Shown: positions 56,801-64,000 of the stretch, piece by piece | Layout: every line of letters starts with the position of its first letter | Position numbering within the stretch: the stretch's first letter is position 1 | Made by a program: the position numbers and the translations under genes | Notes under the pieces: generated by a model | The model's input: the letters and a program-made list of their open reading frames with translations, nothing else | Database searches by the model: none | Told to the model about the DNA's origin: nothing | Assembly (NCBI RefSeq): GCF_001680005.1 | Contig: NC_033567.1 | Coordinates: 434,001-498,000, forward strand | Source of the DNA: Plasmodium coatneyi | Lineage: Eukaryota; Apicomplexa; Aconoidasida; Haemosporida; Plasmodiidae | Direction: 5' to 3' | Length of the DNA stretch: 64,000 nucleotides

Positions 56801-59800
56801 AGATAGCCACAGAAAGGGGAACAGCATGGCAAACCTTAGCACAGATCCACATATACGTTCCCGAAAAAAAGGAAGAACATTTAAGGAGGACGAAATGTTC
56901 CGACAATTTCGCGTCACATGCGAGGACATAGGAACGCTAACTGTGCCGCACGACATCAATTATGTAGACACATTTGAGGACATAAAAGTGGAGAATGAAT
57001 ATGGAGAATCGTTTTGTCTAAATTTGAGTAGGAATTGCATTACCTTCATAAAAAAAGAAAGAATTGTTATTTTGAGTCACCCCTGTTTTTACAAAAATGA
57101 AACATATTACGTTTATCTGAGAGGAGGTGGACAAAAGTGCCTTTCCGATTACTTAACCGAGGGAATTTACGTGCAAAGTTCCCCAAATGGAGAGATCATT
57201 TTAACCTCGTTTAGGCAGAACAAAAAAATGAATTCTGTCCAAAGCAGAAATGAACAGACAAACACAGACATAACGGATGGCGAAGAGGAAAATTTCTCCT
57301 GCAGAAGTAGAACACTCCTCGATGATCAAATCCATATGTACAAAATAAGTGACCATAAAAAAAAAAAAAAATTTTTTTTTGTTAAAGTGAATAAAAAGAG
57401 TAACACTTTCTACGCGCAGAGTTACGTCAGAAGGAAATGTAAAAATGCACTGGACTTTGCATTTATGAAAAAATTCTTCTGTAGGAAGTATCATCAGCAA
57501 CAGGAACAACCGATAGATCATTTCCTCGAGGAAATAAATGAGGCAGATTTTGTCCCCATTCAGTTGTTATACAAGCTTAAGACAAGAACCGATGTTACTG
57601 CTGCGAAATGTTTGCAGAATTACTTTATCGAGTGCTTAAATGAATCTCCAATTTTATGCAAAGGGGATGACCAAAATGGAGATGTGTCTGATGTGCCTTA
57701 CGAACTGTTGACCGCATCCGAGGGGGGAGCCACAAAAGGGAAGAAAAAAACATATTGGGGAGGATCTATTGGGAAATGTTTCGGGAAAAATAAAAACTGG
57801 CTTTCCTTTTGGAGAAAATCCCCCCTTTTCAGCGGCACAGGAGGTAGCACCACTACAGGTCGCGTGAGAAGTACCTCAAACAATCTCACAAATGGGACAC
57901 TCCAAAAGGGGAATCCTAAAAATGACAAAAGAACAATTCATATACAGGATGGACGCGCACACCAAAGCGGAAACCACAGCTGGAAGGAAGACCTCCTACA
58001 CATGTGCAAAAAACACCTCATCCGAAGCAAAAAAACGAAAGGAGAAATTCTTTACAGATATGCCCCAAATTATGAAGATCTCATAAAGACATATATTACA
58101 CACATTAAAATTTACGAAAGTAAGTACAATTATTTGAAGCATAATAAAGGCAACATAAAGGTGCTAGCGGATATTCTACTCGAGTTGCTAAGCTTTCCCT
58201 ACATACTAGACGTGTTTCAAAGGTACAACATTGTAGATAAGAAAGAAGGGGAAAACTCACACCATTACGGAAACAACATAAGCTTTAATATTTACAGTAT
58301 ATATGAGAAGTGCTCATTAAATAAGAAACACACAGTTTGCAAAATTGTCAACTATTTGGAGGAACTCGCAGCGTATAAAATAATTTACATTATTACCTTC
58401 TACAAGGGGAAGCTGAACTATCTCCAATTGTTGGACAAGATGAGCGTCGACCATAGCGTTTGCGAGGTTCAGAGAAACATCGATCGGATGTTTTACCACA
58501 GGTTTAGCTTCTCCAGGAGAAGAATGGGAAAGACGCGGGCTAGACACGACCGTCCCACGAGCAGTAGCACCGCAAGCAGCACCCACAACAGTAGTAGCGA
58601 CCTAGAATGCAGCCGCTCCCAACCAACAAACGATAGGTGGACGCCGGGAAATGGTAAAACGATGAAAGACCCACCAAATCAAAGGACTCACGAAAAGACA
58701 CTCCACGAAGTAATACTAGAAAGGTACATCAGACGGAGAAAATCCTTTGCTAGAAAATTTTACGAAATAAAAAAAAGCATACGCGAAATTGCAAAAAAGT
58801 ACAGGCAGGAGGAACAAGGAACAAAGAAAATCCTTTTTTATTTCCCATTTTTTATTCACAAAAAAGAAATAATAAAAATGAAAAAAAATGTAGAACAACA
58901 AATATACGAATGGAATGCATGTCTCACGAATTTTTTTTCCAATTTTTTAAATCATTCTTTAACGAAGACTCACATATGCCATTATAATTTGCGCATATTA
59001 AACAAGCACATCTTGAATAGCATAAAACATTCCATGTTTGCCAAGCATACAAATGCTAAGCTTCATTTTTCGAATTTTAATTTTGTGCATGTTGTTATTT
59101 CCCTTTCATTTCTTAACCCAGAAAAGGCCATTTTACTTTCCCCCACCTTTTTCTACATGAAATATTCACCATCTAAACCAATTTTTGTTCTCTGCAATCA
59201 GGATGATATTGGCAGCTTGTTAGGGGAGGACGGTGGAAGGGTTCACAAGAAGCGAGGAGACTCGTCAAAGTGGGAAGAATCATCATATGGGGGGAGTTCA
59301 CCAGAGGGAGAAAACCCATCCGAGGGGACAAGCTCATTGGGAGAAGACGAATTGAGAGGAATACAAAATCAAAATTGGGAGCGAAAAAAGACACGCCGCG
59401 AAAAAGGCAAACGGTGCAATGTTCCGCGGGGAAAAAAAAATGCACTCCCCAAGGAAAAAGAAATATGTCTCGAAAAAGAAAAACCAAAAGAGCACACATT
59501 ACTTCCATGCTATCTAGAAATTGTGAACGACAATCTCCTTATATATCTTTATGATAACTATGATAATAAGCTATGCTGGAAGCTCGAGCGGGGGAATTAC
59601 TCCCTGGAGACACGGGAAATGTCATACAGGGAGGGAGAAAAGGAAGCAAAGTATGCAACGGGGGTAAGGAAGAGAAGGGGAAGATCTACAAAAAGTAACA
59701 ACGGAGAATCCTTTGTGCGAATATTACATCCATCTGAAGAGGGACACTCAAATTGCGGCACGTCAGATAAGGAACAAAGTGAAGTTGTATACTCAGTCAT

Positions 59801-62800
59801 TAGTACCGACGAAAATGAAGACTCGCCAATTTCATCACTTTTCAAGAAGAAAAAAAAAGATACGTCAAAGTACACACGATTGGAACACAAAAATGAAAGC
59901 AGTCAAATTAGGGGGAACTTCCCAACAGATGAAAAAAACTGCTTTGTAAAATGTGTGCGTCTGTTCTCGAACTGCTTCAGTAACTTAAAGGACAGTTTGG
60001 GTAAAAACCTTTGTCTCTTCTTTGCATGTTACGAGGGGGAAGAGAATAAACTTCCCAATGACAGTGCGGATTACATCAAGTTGATAGTAAAAATTAACCC
60101 GGCTGCCGTCCCGCAGCTAAGCAGCACCCTAACTATAAATGACCATGCGTGGGGGAAGCTAACGGAAAGGAATAAGATTCTAATTCGAGAAAGGGTTGCA
60201 GAGGTTTGTCTGGATGTCGCGCAAATATTTCCCCCCGGGGGAGGGGGACCACCCGAAATGGATCCGAATTTAGTCCCATCAGACGAAATGTTCACCCATC
60301 CCACAAAGGATCAACGCGGTTACTCGAATATCCCACGTGATAGCATCAAAGTGGAGGAATTTGCCCAACCTGAAGGAGTTCACTCCCAAGATGGAACGAT
60401 AAACGGAGAGACCCCCTTGAGTAGCACACACATAAGCGAAAAAGAGTTTACGCACGAGGAATGGCACGAACTACACCTATATACTTTCAGCTTCTACAAA
60501 AATAAATTATCTGAACTGATAACAAATTATACAAAGTCGATCGGAGTGGAAGCAAGCAATTCGCCTGAGAACCACGAAAACGCTTACCACGACGTACGTT
60601 TAGACATAATCGAAAAGAGAAACTCAATAAATGAGGCGTGGAGGTATGACCAAGTAAGGGAAGAAACGGAAAAGGAATATGACGGAAGGGAAGAAGAGCA
60701 AAGGAACATTTCTTACCTGCTGAAAGGCATAGAAAAAATGAGAAGCACAACATTTATAAGGAAAAAATTTATGGAAGATTCAGCAAAAACTACACACAAA
60801 GAATTAATATTTTACGACAAAAATCAACAGCTATTTTGTAAATACGTAGGAGATATGAAAAATAAATTTTACAATGGCCATGGCAAATTATATGACAAAT
60901 TTAACAGCTTAATTTATGATGGGGAATGGCTCAACGCACAAAAACACGGAAAGGGGAAATTACTATTCAAGTATTTTAACATTTGGTACTTGTATGAAGG
61001 ACAATTCTCAAATGACGAAATTGTAGACAAGGGAATCATCTCCCTGATCGATAAGGAATATGTGAAAAGGATACAGTCCGATAAAATTAACAAACTGTGT
61101 CCCCTACTCATTAAAGTAAATTTCGGAAAATATAAATGGCATAAAACTGCTAAAGGGGAGATAGAACAAAACCCACAATTTGAAAAGGAACTCATCAAAC
61201 AGATAGAAAAAACTGCTATGCAAAATTACACCCCTAATAATAATGTAGATTTCTGGCCAAAAGAAATTACAGATATTTACTTCCCCTATTTGAAGAAATG
61301 GAACATCTACTCCTTCTACTGCTCATGCAACATTGAAAATATCAAAGGCAAGAAGGAAATCTTCGAGTCCAATGAAAACAATTTTAAGAATTTAATTGGA
61401 TATCCTTCCTTCGAGCTTCGCAATGGCAAGAACAATCTCGATTTGGATGAGCAGGCAGCCAGTGAAGGAACCCCAGGGGAGGATTCCCCCAAGCAGACAG
61501 TTGCAAAGCACCCCCCGCAGGAGTACATTCTGTACAAGCGAGACAGAACGAACGTCCTGCACGAGGAATTCTTCGAGTACATGAAAAAAAAAAACGAGCA
61601 GAAGCTATACTATCCGTTACTGAGCAAAACGGTTGGCTTAGCCAAAATTATTTACGCAGACAAGAGTGAGTACATCGGGCCGATCAATAGCAGGGGGCAG
61701 CCAAACACCAACGAGCAATTCCCCCAGGCCATTTTTAACAACGACGATTTCTTCTACGAAGGAGAAATGAAAAATTTTCTGCCGCACGGATATGGTATAT
61801 TCAAGAATAAAAAGGATGGAAGAAATACCTACTTGGGATTTTGGAAAAATGGACACAGAGAAGGAAATGGCAGTCTCCATTTGGGAAACAAAAAATATAT
61901 AGTTCAGGCAAACTTTACAAAAGATAAGCTCCATAGTAACATTAACATATTCATAAGGGATGAAAAGATATGCAAAATGTACATATCAAATGTAAGCACA
62001 AATAGCCGGAAAATAAAAATATTTTTCCGAAATGGCTACATTTTTTATGGCCATTTTTCAGAAAATTATCAGCGAAATGGGATAGGCATCCTCATAGACA
62101 GCAACAACAAAATTCTATATCATGGATATTACAAAAATGACGTGATCGATAAATTCTGCTACATCCTACGACATAAGGATAACACTATATATTGTGGGAA
62201 CCTCCATCAAGGGATGAAAAAAGGGTTTGGGAAATTATATTACGAAGAAAAACTACACTTTGATGACGAAAATGAATTCAATTTAAGTTTATCAAATGCC
62301 AAAATTTTAGCAAGAAAATTGGAGTCATACGATGGTATTGATATCAATTCAGATATCCCCTTAAATTTCTCTCTCGATTCTAACCATGTCATTTATGTTG
62401 GCTATTGGGATGAAAATAATTTCTCCCATTTCGGCTCATGTAATTTGAGGAATGGCATTTATAAAGGGGACATAAAGGATTCCAAAAAAGATGGCTTCGG
62501 AATCTACATATACAAAAATAAAAAATCTTATAAAAATAAAAATAGATATGTTCTGTCCTATTTTAAGAAAGACAAAATTAGCACCATGGGGAAATACTAC
62601 AGTGAATATGATAAACTGAAAGTACACTCATTCCACAAAGAACAAATTAAACGCAAAAAATCAGCTTACGATAAATGCTTCACTAAGGGAAAAATCAAAT
62701 ATGACGTCTTAAAAACTGACAAACTGTACATAAATCAGGAGATCGACTATTATATTACCGTTCCTCTTGCAGACATACTATCAGCCATTATGGACGAGGT

Positions 62801-62879
62801 TTTGGATAAATCCACCAGCTTTGTTCATTACTTGTATCGCCCCTTTCGATTCGATTTGAATTATTTCTTGAAGAAGTGA
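50847..62879 (+). CDS. Giant polytopic membrane protein with C-terminal MORN repeats
   Basis: One uninterrupted exon encodes 4010 residues, with ATG at 50847 in AAAAAAATGA. The start MIRKLLSTLLITGIVGC is a signal peptide, followed by a 600-residue region with scattered Cys pairs that is probably lumenal or extracellular. Membrane segments cluster at about residues 635-680, 851-882, 895-923, 931-968, 1421-1467 and 1560-1600. Long charged low-complexity inserts separate more ordered blocks. From about residue 3319 there are MORN motifs: YDGEWLNAQKHGKGKLLF, FYEGEMKNFLPHGYGIFKN, YLGFWKNGHREGNGSL, IYCGNLHQGMKKGFGKLYY and IYKGDIKDSKKDGFGIYIY. MORN repeats commonly bind membranes or scaffold the apicomplexan cortex and basal complex, so a membrane scaffold is a reasonable inference. 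The gene lies between RPT4 and V-ATPase H. I recognise no enzyme domain, and the exact membrane topology is uncertain. Confidence 0.85.
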   Translation: MIRKLLSTLLITGIVGCTNLSSQNDPKELQSLFDRDSFRIDIENREECSLKYDTMKTHFRHVYFVQCRGNAKSVRLNLVGESQKRGAHQRGEPNQQRSAGRKNQVAFFNRRGKKITSDNIILQYGNNRKVIYKVCQMEDPPQCTFIYVIISFHFDVRGLRELLLSNFTTEEKEGAKLNILHPDNVKVGNINEYLLQHFLLDIKKVTHFYEISVNVTNDGHPLYLYASSHTSNFVYLDRNLRNLLKEENYQYETYFYKFRCADNSQLFAATSDTNKANFFVYRLGITCIGGNEVNKVNESSNDGRSHFSSPFDVSVADPTFIMPPFRMDEFKYDVFTPDNNFWLRINSPNVCHPDGNISLNDKRVITQYNLVTLNEHMDELFYDDCIEQWQLLQKSSAVQQDENCSDVKKRQDYLIFGNVHDEDASNCRRQCKTDLFGEGIHLESSSWQNIFSSKRQIKFRNHQEINKVIFPTKRVFILKYTSEPEKHANVEAKRMRDKTKVLYYFFYIHRIPTNIIANSFAFIAFLKNANCAPNNICHLENDGQPSYIQVVFKKKKNKHLSYLSTNLLLTQKNANWSHYTDKRENLQLFINNENISDNIKYPINEIGKKEKKINIKIVDQNNNLLYNNDLIIIRKNVFYKIALQFLSYFSYAYIIFCFCLHTATVLTSIQFVQVLTLLNIKYDAFPPLYNYFLKKLHPLSFISHVFDVKVYRKNVANQYANAQLLRWNSATGPHSTNGDHNLEGVHNTRENNFVQPQKGHYYGGNFSHERHTNRGNLRGNANKMTDSSIKGDHLQKDNHYDMEKETLINETPSKEPSPHSKSKKDADAMKKKYLKKESMTNQRNQKWEDEIMLLHTLVSTLLNIIILLLLFTFLHFVYGKYIQRKSIVEMTSMPFFCLPNFVPLVYDLFLFPVIFITSNIVLHDSGYQVKVYFLHIDICVLKFVSVVLLFCYVLSYVLFSLRVVLSVKGSSTYCCYFQTFIPLSISRIRGIVTKPLPFRFLFNGPTGIYLPSRLTLLNSAARGTSHPSYALTNQHVKGTTQTHKEEIHPFFYSLSACGVSEAKRFLKKNASLKRIIRNYVDKQRGKYKRIGLSHHQPLLQDIELSVPTGSDTPKKGSRKHISSKRHFPKKGNSPSGIITPSDDQKGDAYDDNNDGDCGDSSLARNTINNPLRERNLAKVFTNAFCILDRHISEHQLGDPPFDSDSSYPASEKYQAQFSALRENEPLIIHINKYICKFLRVQNQEHGVNHQIGASTQIKIHHKGEDKKCNQGKLTENFPTVCLTECIRRLHHFNALSNRCKYKISYAEAVQQDAWRNKLLRVTISRASLSRRIRHSNGTSERDPNLHLLTHQEDTHIGYLYDKVSLFKKTFFVKKAVKLKHVYILLSQKRDIQLFVNNEQVCDDALQIYSLTNNCSNGNASHFFCVRLITAICITAVNLSIRKDVRFALFSLSLFFFALFVYNLFSILKRWGGAESWEAPGEYQKGETCNDRRKATESFTHGGKLSSGKLHLRIDNDDENDDQNDVDNAERNLSPFKSTQQGRYNEWLKEDMLTYETRYPELVLSVILFFLLLSNMFPRKGEYSQLFGLLLSLLTTSLCVNPRKVKNAFHKIITHAKHFVAAKWHSAYLKIYGIYFLHAVEQLCDYFIRWIVTIHCKNKDCDLPTGGSTTRKTSYANICSYFRDKFLPNYNGVTFKNLRADKIEIHHQEKDIDYKYETLTLDDNCKSVLKYELRKNLYLIGKMDLTKLQKEGLSNVPIYVHNDGKKNKNYYICSIDVVDEENRYSRKSLSLYIKRKDTKRKKILLHSSRKGDLLWTSKITQERKPPLDYIPTYGKLPSEDGPAHGGNADIPTNKTNYPHIIKSNCARQRGERIKADKYSYTVLGKDGLTIGSLFIKPNRTYKIQPVFKEKHLKCNQSAHAKKAKSPNLSLDNSAQFANSYPRDRFDRETFPKCDKNGNSHIGCAKWEELSNGGDDYPSSDSQPSGEDSHRKGNSMANLSTDPHIRSRKKGRTFKEDEMFRQFRVTCEDIGTLTVPHDINYVDTFEDIKVENEYGESFCLNLSRNCITFIKKERIVILSHPCFYKNETYYVYLRGGGQKCLSDYLTEGIYVQSSPNGEIILTSFRQNKKMNSVQSRNEQTNTDITDGEEENFSCRSRTLLDDQIHMYKISDHKKKKKFFFVKVNKKSNTFYAQSYVRRKCKNALDFAFMKKFFCRKYHQQQEQPIDHFLEEINEADFVPIQLLYKLKTRTDVTAAKCLQNYFIECLNESPILCKGDDQNGDVSDVPYELLTASEGGATKGKKKTYWGGSIGKCFGKNKNWLSFWRKSPLFSGTGGSTTTGRVRSTSNNLTNGTLQKGNPKNDKRTIHIQDGRAHQSGNHSWKEDLLHMCKKHLIRSKKTKGEILYRYAPNYEDLIKTYITHIKIYESKYNYLKHNKGNIKVLADILLELLSFPYILDVFQRYNIVDKKEGENSHHYGNNISFNIYSIYEKCSLNKKHTVCKIVNYLEELAAYKIIYIITFYKGKLNYLQLLDKMSVDHSVCEVQRNIDRMFYHRFSFSRRRMGKTRARHDRPTSSSTASSTHNSSSDLECSRSQPTNDRWTPGNGKTMKDPPNQRTHEKTLHEVILERYIRRRKSFARKFYEIKKSIREIAKKYRQEEQGTKKILFYFPFFIHKKEIIKMKKNVEQQIYEWNACLTNFFSNFLNHSLTKTHICHYNLRILNKHILNSIKHSMFAKHTNAKLHFSNFNFVHVVISLSFLNPEKAILLSPTFFYMKYSPSKPIFVLCNQDDIGSLLGEDGGRVHKKRGDSSKWEESSYGGSSPEGENPSEGTSSLGEDELRGIQNQNWERKKTRREKGKRCNVPRGKKNALPKEKEICLEKEKPKEHTLLPCYLEIVNDNLLIYLYDNYDNKLCWKLERGNYSLETREMSYREGEKEAKYATGVRKRRGRSTKSNNGESFVRILHPSEEGHSNCGTSDKEQSEVVYSVISTDENEDSPISSLFKKKKKDTSKYTRLEHKNESSQIRGNFPTDEKNCFVKCVRLFSNCFSNLKDSLGKNLCLFFACYEGEENKLPNDSADYIKLIVKINPAAVPQLSSTLTINDHAWGKLTERNKILIRERVAEVCLDVAQIFPPGGGGPPEMDPNLVPSDEMFTHPTKDQRGYSNIPRDSIKVEEFAQPEGVHSQDGTINGETPLSSTHISEKEFTHEEWHELHLYTFSFYKNKLSELITNYTKSIGVEASNSPENHENAYHDVRLDIIEKRNSINEAWRYDQVREETEKEYDGREEEQRNISYLLKGIEKMRSTTFIRKKFMEDSAKTTHKELIFYDKNQQLFCKYVGDMKNKFYNGHGKLYDKFNSLIYDGEWLNAQKHGKGKLLFKYFNIWYLYEGQFSNDEIVDKGIISLIDKEYVKRIQSDKINKLCPLLIKVNFGKYKWHKTAKGEIEQNPQFEKELIKQIEKTAMQNYTPNNNVDFWPKEITDIYFPYLKKWNIYSFYCSCNIENIKGKKEIFESNENNFKNLIGYPSFELRNGKNNLDLDEQAASEGTPGEDSPKQTVAKHPPQEYILYKRDRTNVLHEEFFEYMKKKNEQKLYYPLLSKTVGLAKIIYADKSEYIGPINSRGQPNTNEQFPQAIFNNDDFFYEGEMKNFLPHGYGIFKNKKDGRNTYLGFWKNGHREGNGSLHLGNKKYIVQANFTKDKLHSNINIFIRDEKICKMYISNVSTNSRKIKIFFRNGYIFYGHFSENYQRNGIGILIDSNNKILYHGYYKNDVIDKFCYILRHKDNTIYCGNLHQGMKKGFGKLYYEEKLHFDDENEFNLSLSNAKILARKLESYDGIDINSDIPLNFSLDSNHVIYVGYWDENNFSHFGSCNLRNGIYKGDIKDSKKDGFGIYIYKNKKSYKNKNRYVLSYFKKDKISTMGKYYSEYDKLKVHSFHKEQIKRKKSAYDKCFTKGKIKYDVLKTDKLYINQEIDYYITVPLADILSAIMDEVLDKSTSFVHYLYRPFRFDLNYFLKK

Positions 62880-63835
62880 CCCCCAGGGAGGTGGCCACAC
62901 GGCATAATATCTTTATGTCCGCTATGCAGCTGAGCCACTTCTTCCCTTTTTCTTTTTTTGCTTTATTTTGTCCCCTCAATGTTATAACCACGTCTTTGTC
63001 ATAATCAGCCCCATCGCGGAGATCAGTTTGTTCTGAATCAGATCACTCATCTGCACATTGGCAAATACAAAAAAATTGCTCAAAAGGCATATATTATAAT
63101 TTTCTTTTTTTAGTGCACATCATAACTGCTACATAAGCACGTGTCTCCTTTTTATTATATATATATTTTTTTTTGTCTTTGTCATACTCCAGTTGGACAT
63201 TAACACATCACATAAAAAAAGAAACGTCGTTTCGGCTTCCCTTAAGAATACACGTTCGTGCGTAGGTGAGCGGCAACTTCGTTAATTTTTTCAATTTTAA
63301 AATGACCCTTTTGAAAAAAATGGCAACAATGCTAACAATGGTAACAATGGTTACCGAGGTAGAGAATTCAAAATGGGCTGAAGCAAATGTGGGTTAAGGG
63401 AAAAATGGGGAAAATAAAAAAATAAAATGCAGGATTTGCGAAGGAAGGCACGAAAGAATGAAACAAACGATGTGGGAACATTTCACGTGCACCCCTAACT
63501 CCGCGTCCTTCATTTAATTCATTTTCTGATGCGCCAATTCGCATTTTACATTGCGGGGGAAAAAAATCAGCATATAATATGCTACTTTTAAAAAATTACA
63601 TAAAAAAGGGGGGGAAAAGTGGATTGAAAAAAAAAAAGGGGTAAATCCTTAAGGCTGGTTGGATAGCTAGCTATCCACCCTTGGGGCAGAGGAATTTGCT
63701 ATTTCTGCATTCTACAGAAATACACGTGTGTACGCGAGCATCCGCGCGTATGCACAGGTCTACGCTCCTGCGCATGTTCGCGCTCCTTCGTACACACTTG
63801 TACATTCCATTGAGGGCACCAATTTGACCCCTCCT
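62880..63835. other. Convergent spacer between the MORN gene and V-ATPase H
   Basis: AT-rich 3' flanks. It contains AATGCTAACAATGGTAACAATGG-type 9-mer repeats at about 63327-63352 and A/G-rich runs near 63600-63640. Short open frames carry no domain. Confidence 0.5.
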
Positions 63836-64000
63836 TCACTTCGCATTCGATATGCTTTGCCAGTTGTTCAACATAATTTTCTGTGCACAAAGGAGAGCTT
63901 CCCTCACAATATCTCTGTCCTTCGTTGCAATTAAAATCATGACGTTTTCCTTTATTCTAAATTTTTGACAAATTTTCTTCCCATTCGGGTAGAGCCTGGC
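63836..64000 (-). CDS. V-type proton ATPase subunit H, C-terminal 54 residues (runs off the window)
   Basis: Subunit H belongs to the V1 sector and couples or silences ATP hydrolysis and proton pumping into acidic compartments. Only the last part is visible: 54 codons from the window edge to TGA at 63836-63838. The segment KENVMILIATKDRDIVREAL followed by LCAQKIMLNNWQSI fits the conserved C-terminal ARM-like end of subunit H (a Lys, Val-Met-x-Leu, then His/Asp-x-Asp-x-x-Val, then Ala-Leu-x-x-Gln-Lys-Met and a Trp). It has no other obvious reading. The neighbourhood (MORN protein beside it) agrees with the gene order I recall for Plasmodium. Because the fragment is short, the call rests on one motif plus context. 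Confidence 0.75.
   Translation of the reverse strand, partial: ARLYPNGKKICQKFRIKENVMILIATKDRDIVREALLCAQKIMLNNWQSISNAK

Noticed and set aside
1..64000. tRNA, rRNA, CRISPR arrays, transposons, telomeric repeats, or var/pir-type multigene family members
   Set aside because: I looked for and did not see cloverleaf-like G+C islands with tRNA boxes, direct-repeat/spacer arrays, transposase motifs or subtelomeric family motifs. A covariance-model search (tRNAscan/Infernal) would be the decisive test.

Overview
The window looks like nuclear DNA of an apicomplexan parasite, most likely a Plasmodium of the P. vivax / P. knowlesi / P. cynomolgi group. The evidence is moderate AT-richness (roughly 60% by eye), long poly-A/T tracts between genes, Lys/Asn-rich proteins with low-complexity inserts, GT-AG introns of about 100-300 nt, and eukaryote-only genes such as GCN1, AAR2, the proteasome ATPase RPT4 and V-ATPase subunit H. 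The gene order RPT4, then a giant MORN protein, then V-ATPase H also matches what I remember, unverified, of part of P. falciparum chromosome 13.

Layout, left to right. Positions 1-464 (-) hold the N-terminus of a secreted, possibly apicoplast-targeted protein. 1723-2730 (+) is a small AP2-like protein. 3208-13637 (-) is GCN1, a very large HEAT-repeat protein with a short last exon behind an intron. 15754-17828 (-) is the U5 snRNP assembly factor AAR2 in two exons. 18620-20182 (+) is a rhodanese plus dual-specificity-phosphatase-like protein whose active sites look dead. It is followed by a frame-broken coding stretch at 20218-20633. 21213-22384 (-) is a site-2-type membrane metalloprotease in two exons. 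24641-25273 (+) and 26000-26842 (+) are unrecognised, the second a coiled-coil protein. 28276-29180 (-) and 29341-30072 (-) form a head-to-tail pair of related RRM-like proteins. 32547-36521 (+) is a large membrane protein with nine octapeptide repeats. 37486-37977 (+) is a small basic protein. 38887-40317 (-) is a secreted alpha/beta hydrolase. 41189-41410 (+) is a candidate 73-residue gene. 42752-45980 (+) is a seven-exon TrmA/RumA-type RNA uracil-C5 methyltransferase. 46447-47628 (-) is RPT4, 50847-62879 (+) is a 4010-residue membrane protein with C-terminal MORN repeats, and 63836-64000 (-) is the C-terminal end of V-ATPase subunit H.

This is core housekeeping sequence: translation stress signalling, splicing, RNA modification, proteolysis and vesicle acidification. 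I see no tRNA, rRNA, CRISPR array or mobile element, and no recognisable subtelomeric multigene family. Genes are not in operons; each should have its own promoter in the AT-rich spacers. The less ordinary items are the AP2-like protein, the degenerate rhodanese/phosphatase, the RRM-like pair, the frame break in the methyltransferase gene, and several short unclaimed coding-like islands at about 23.3, 28.0, 31.6 and 41.2 kb.
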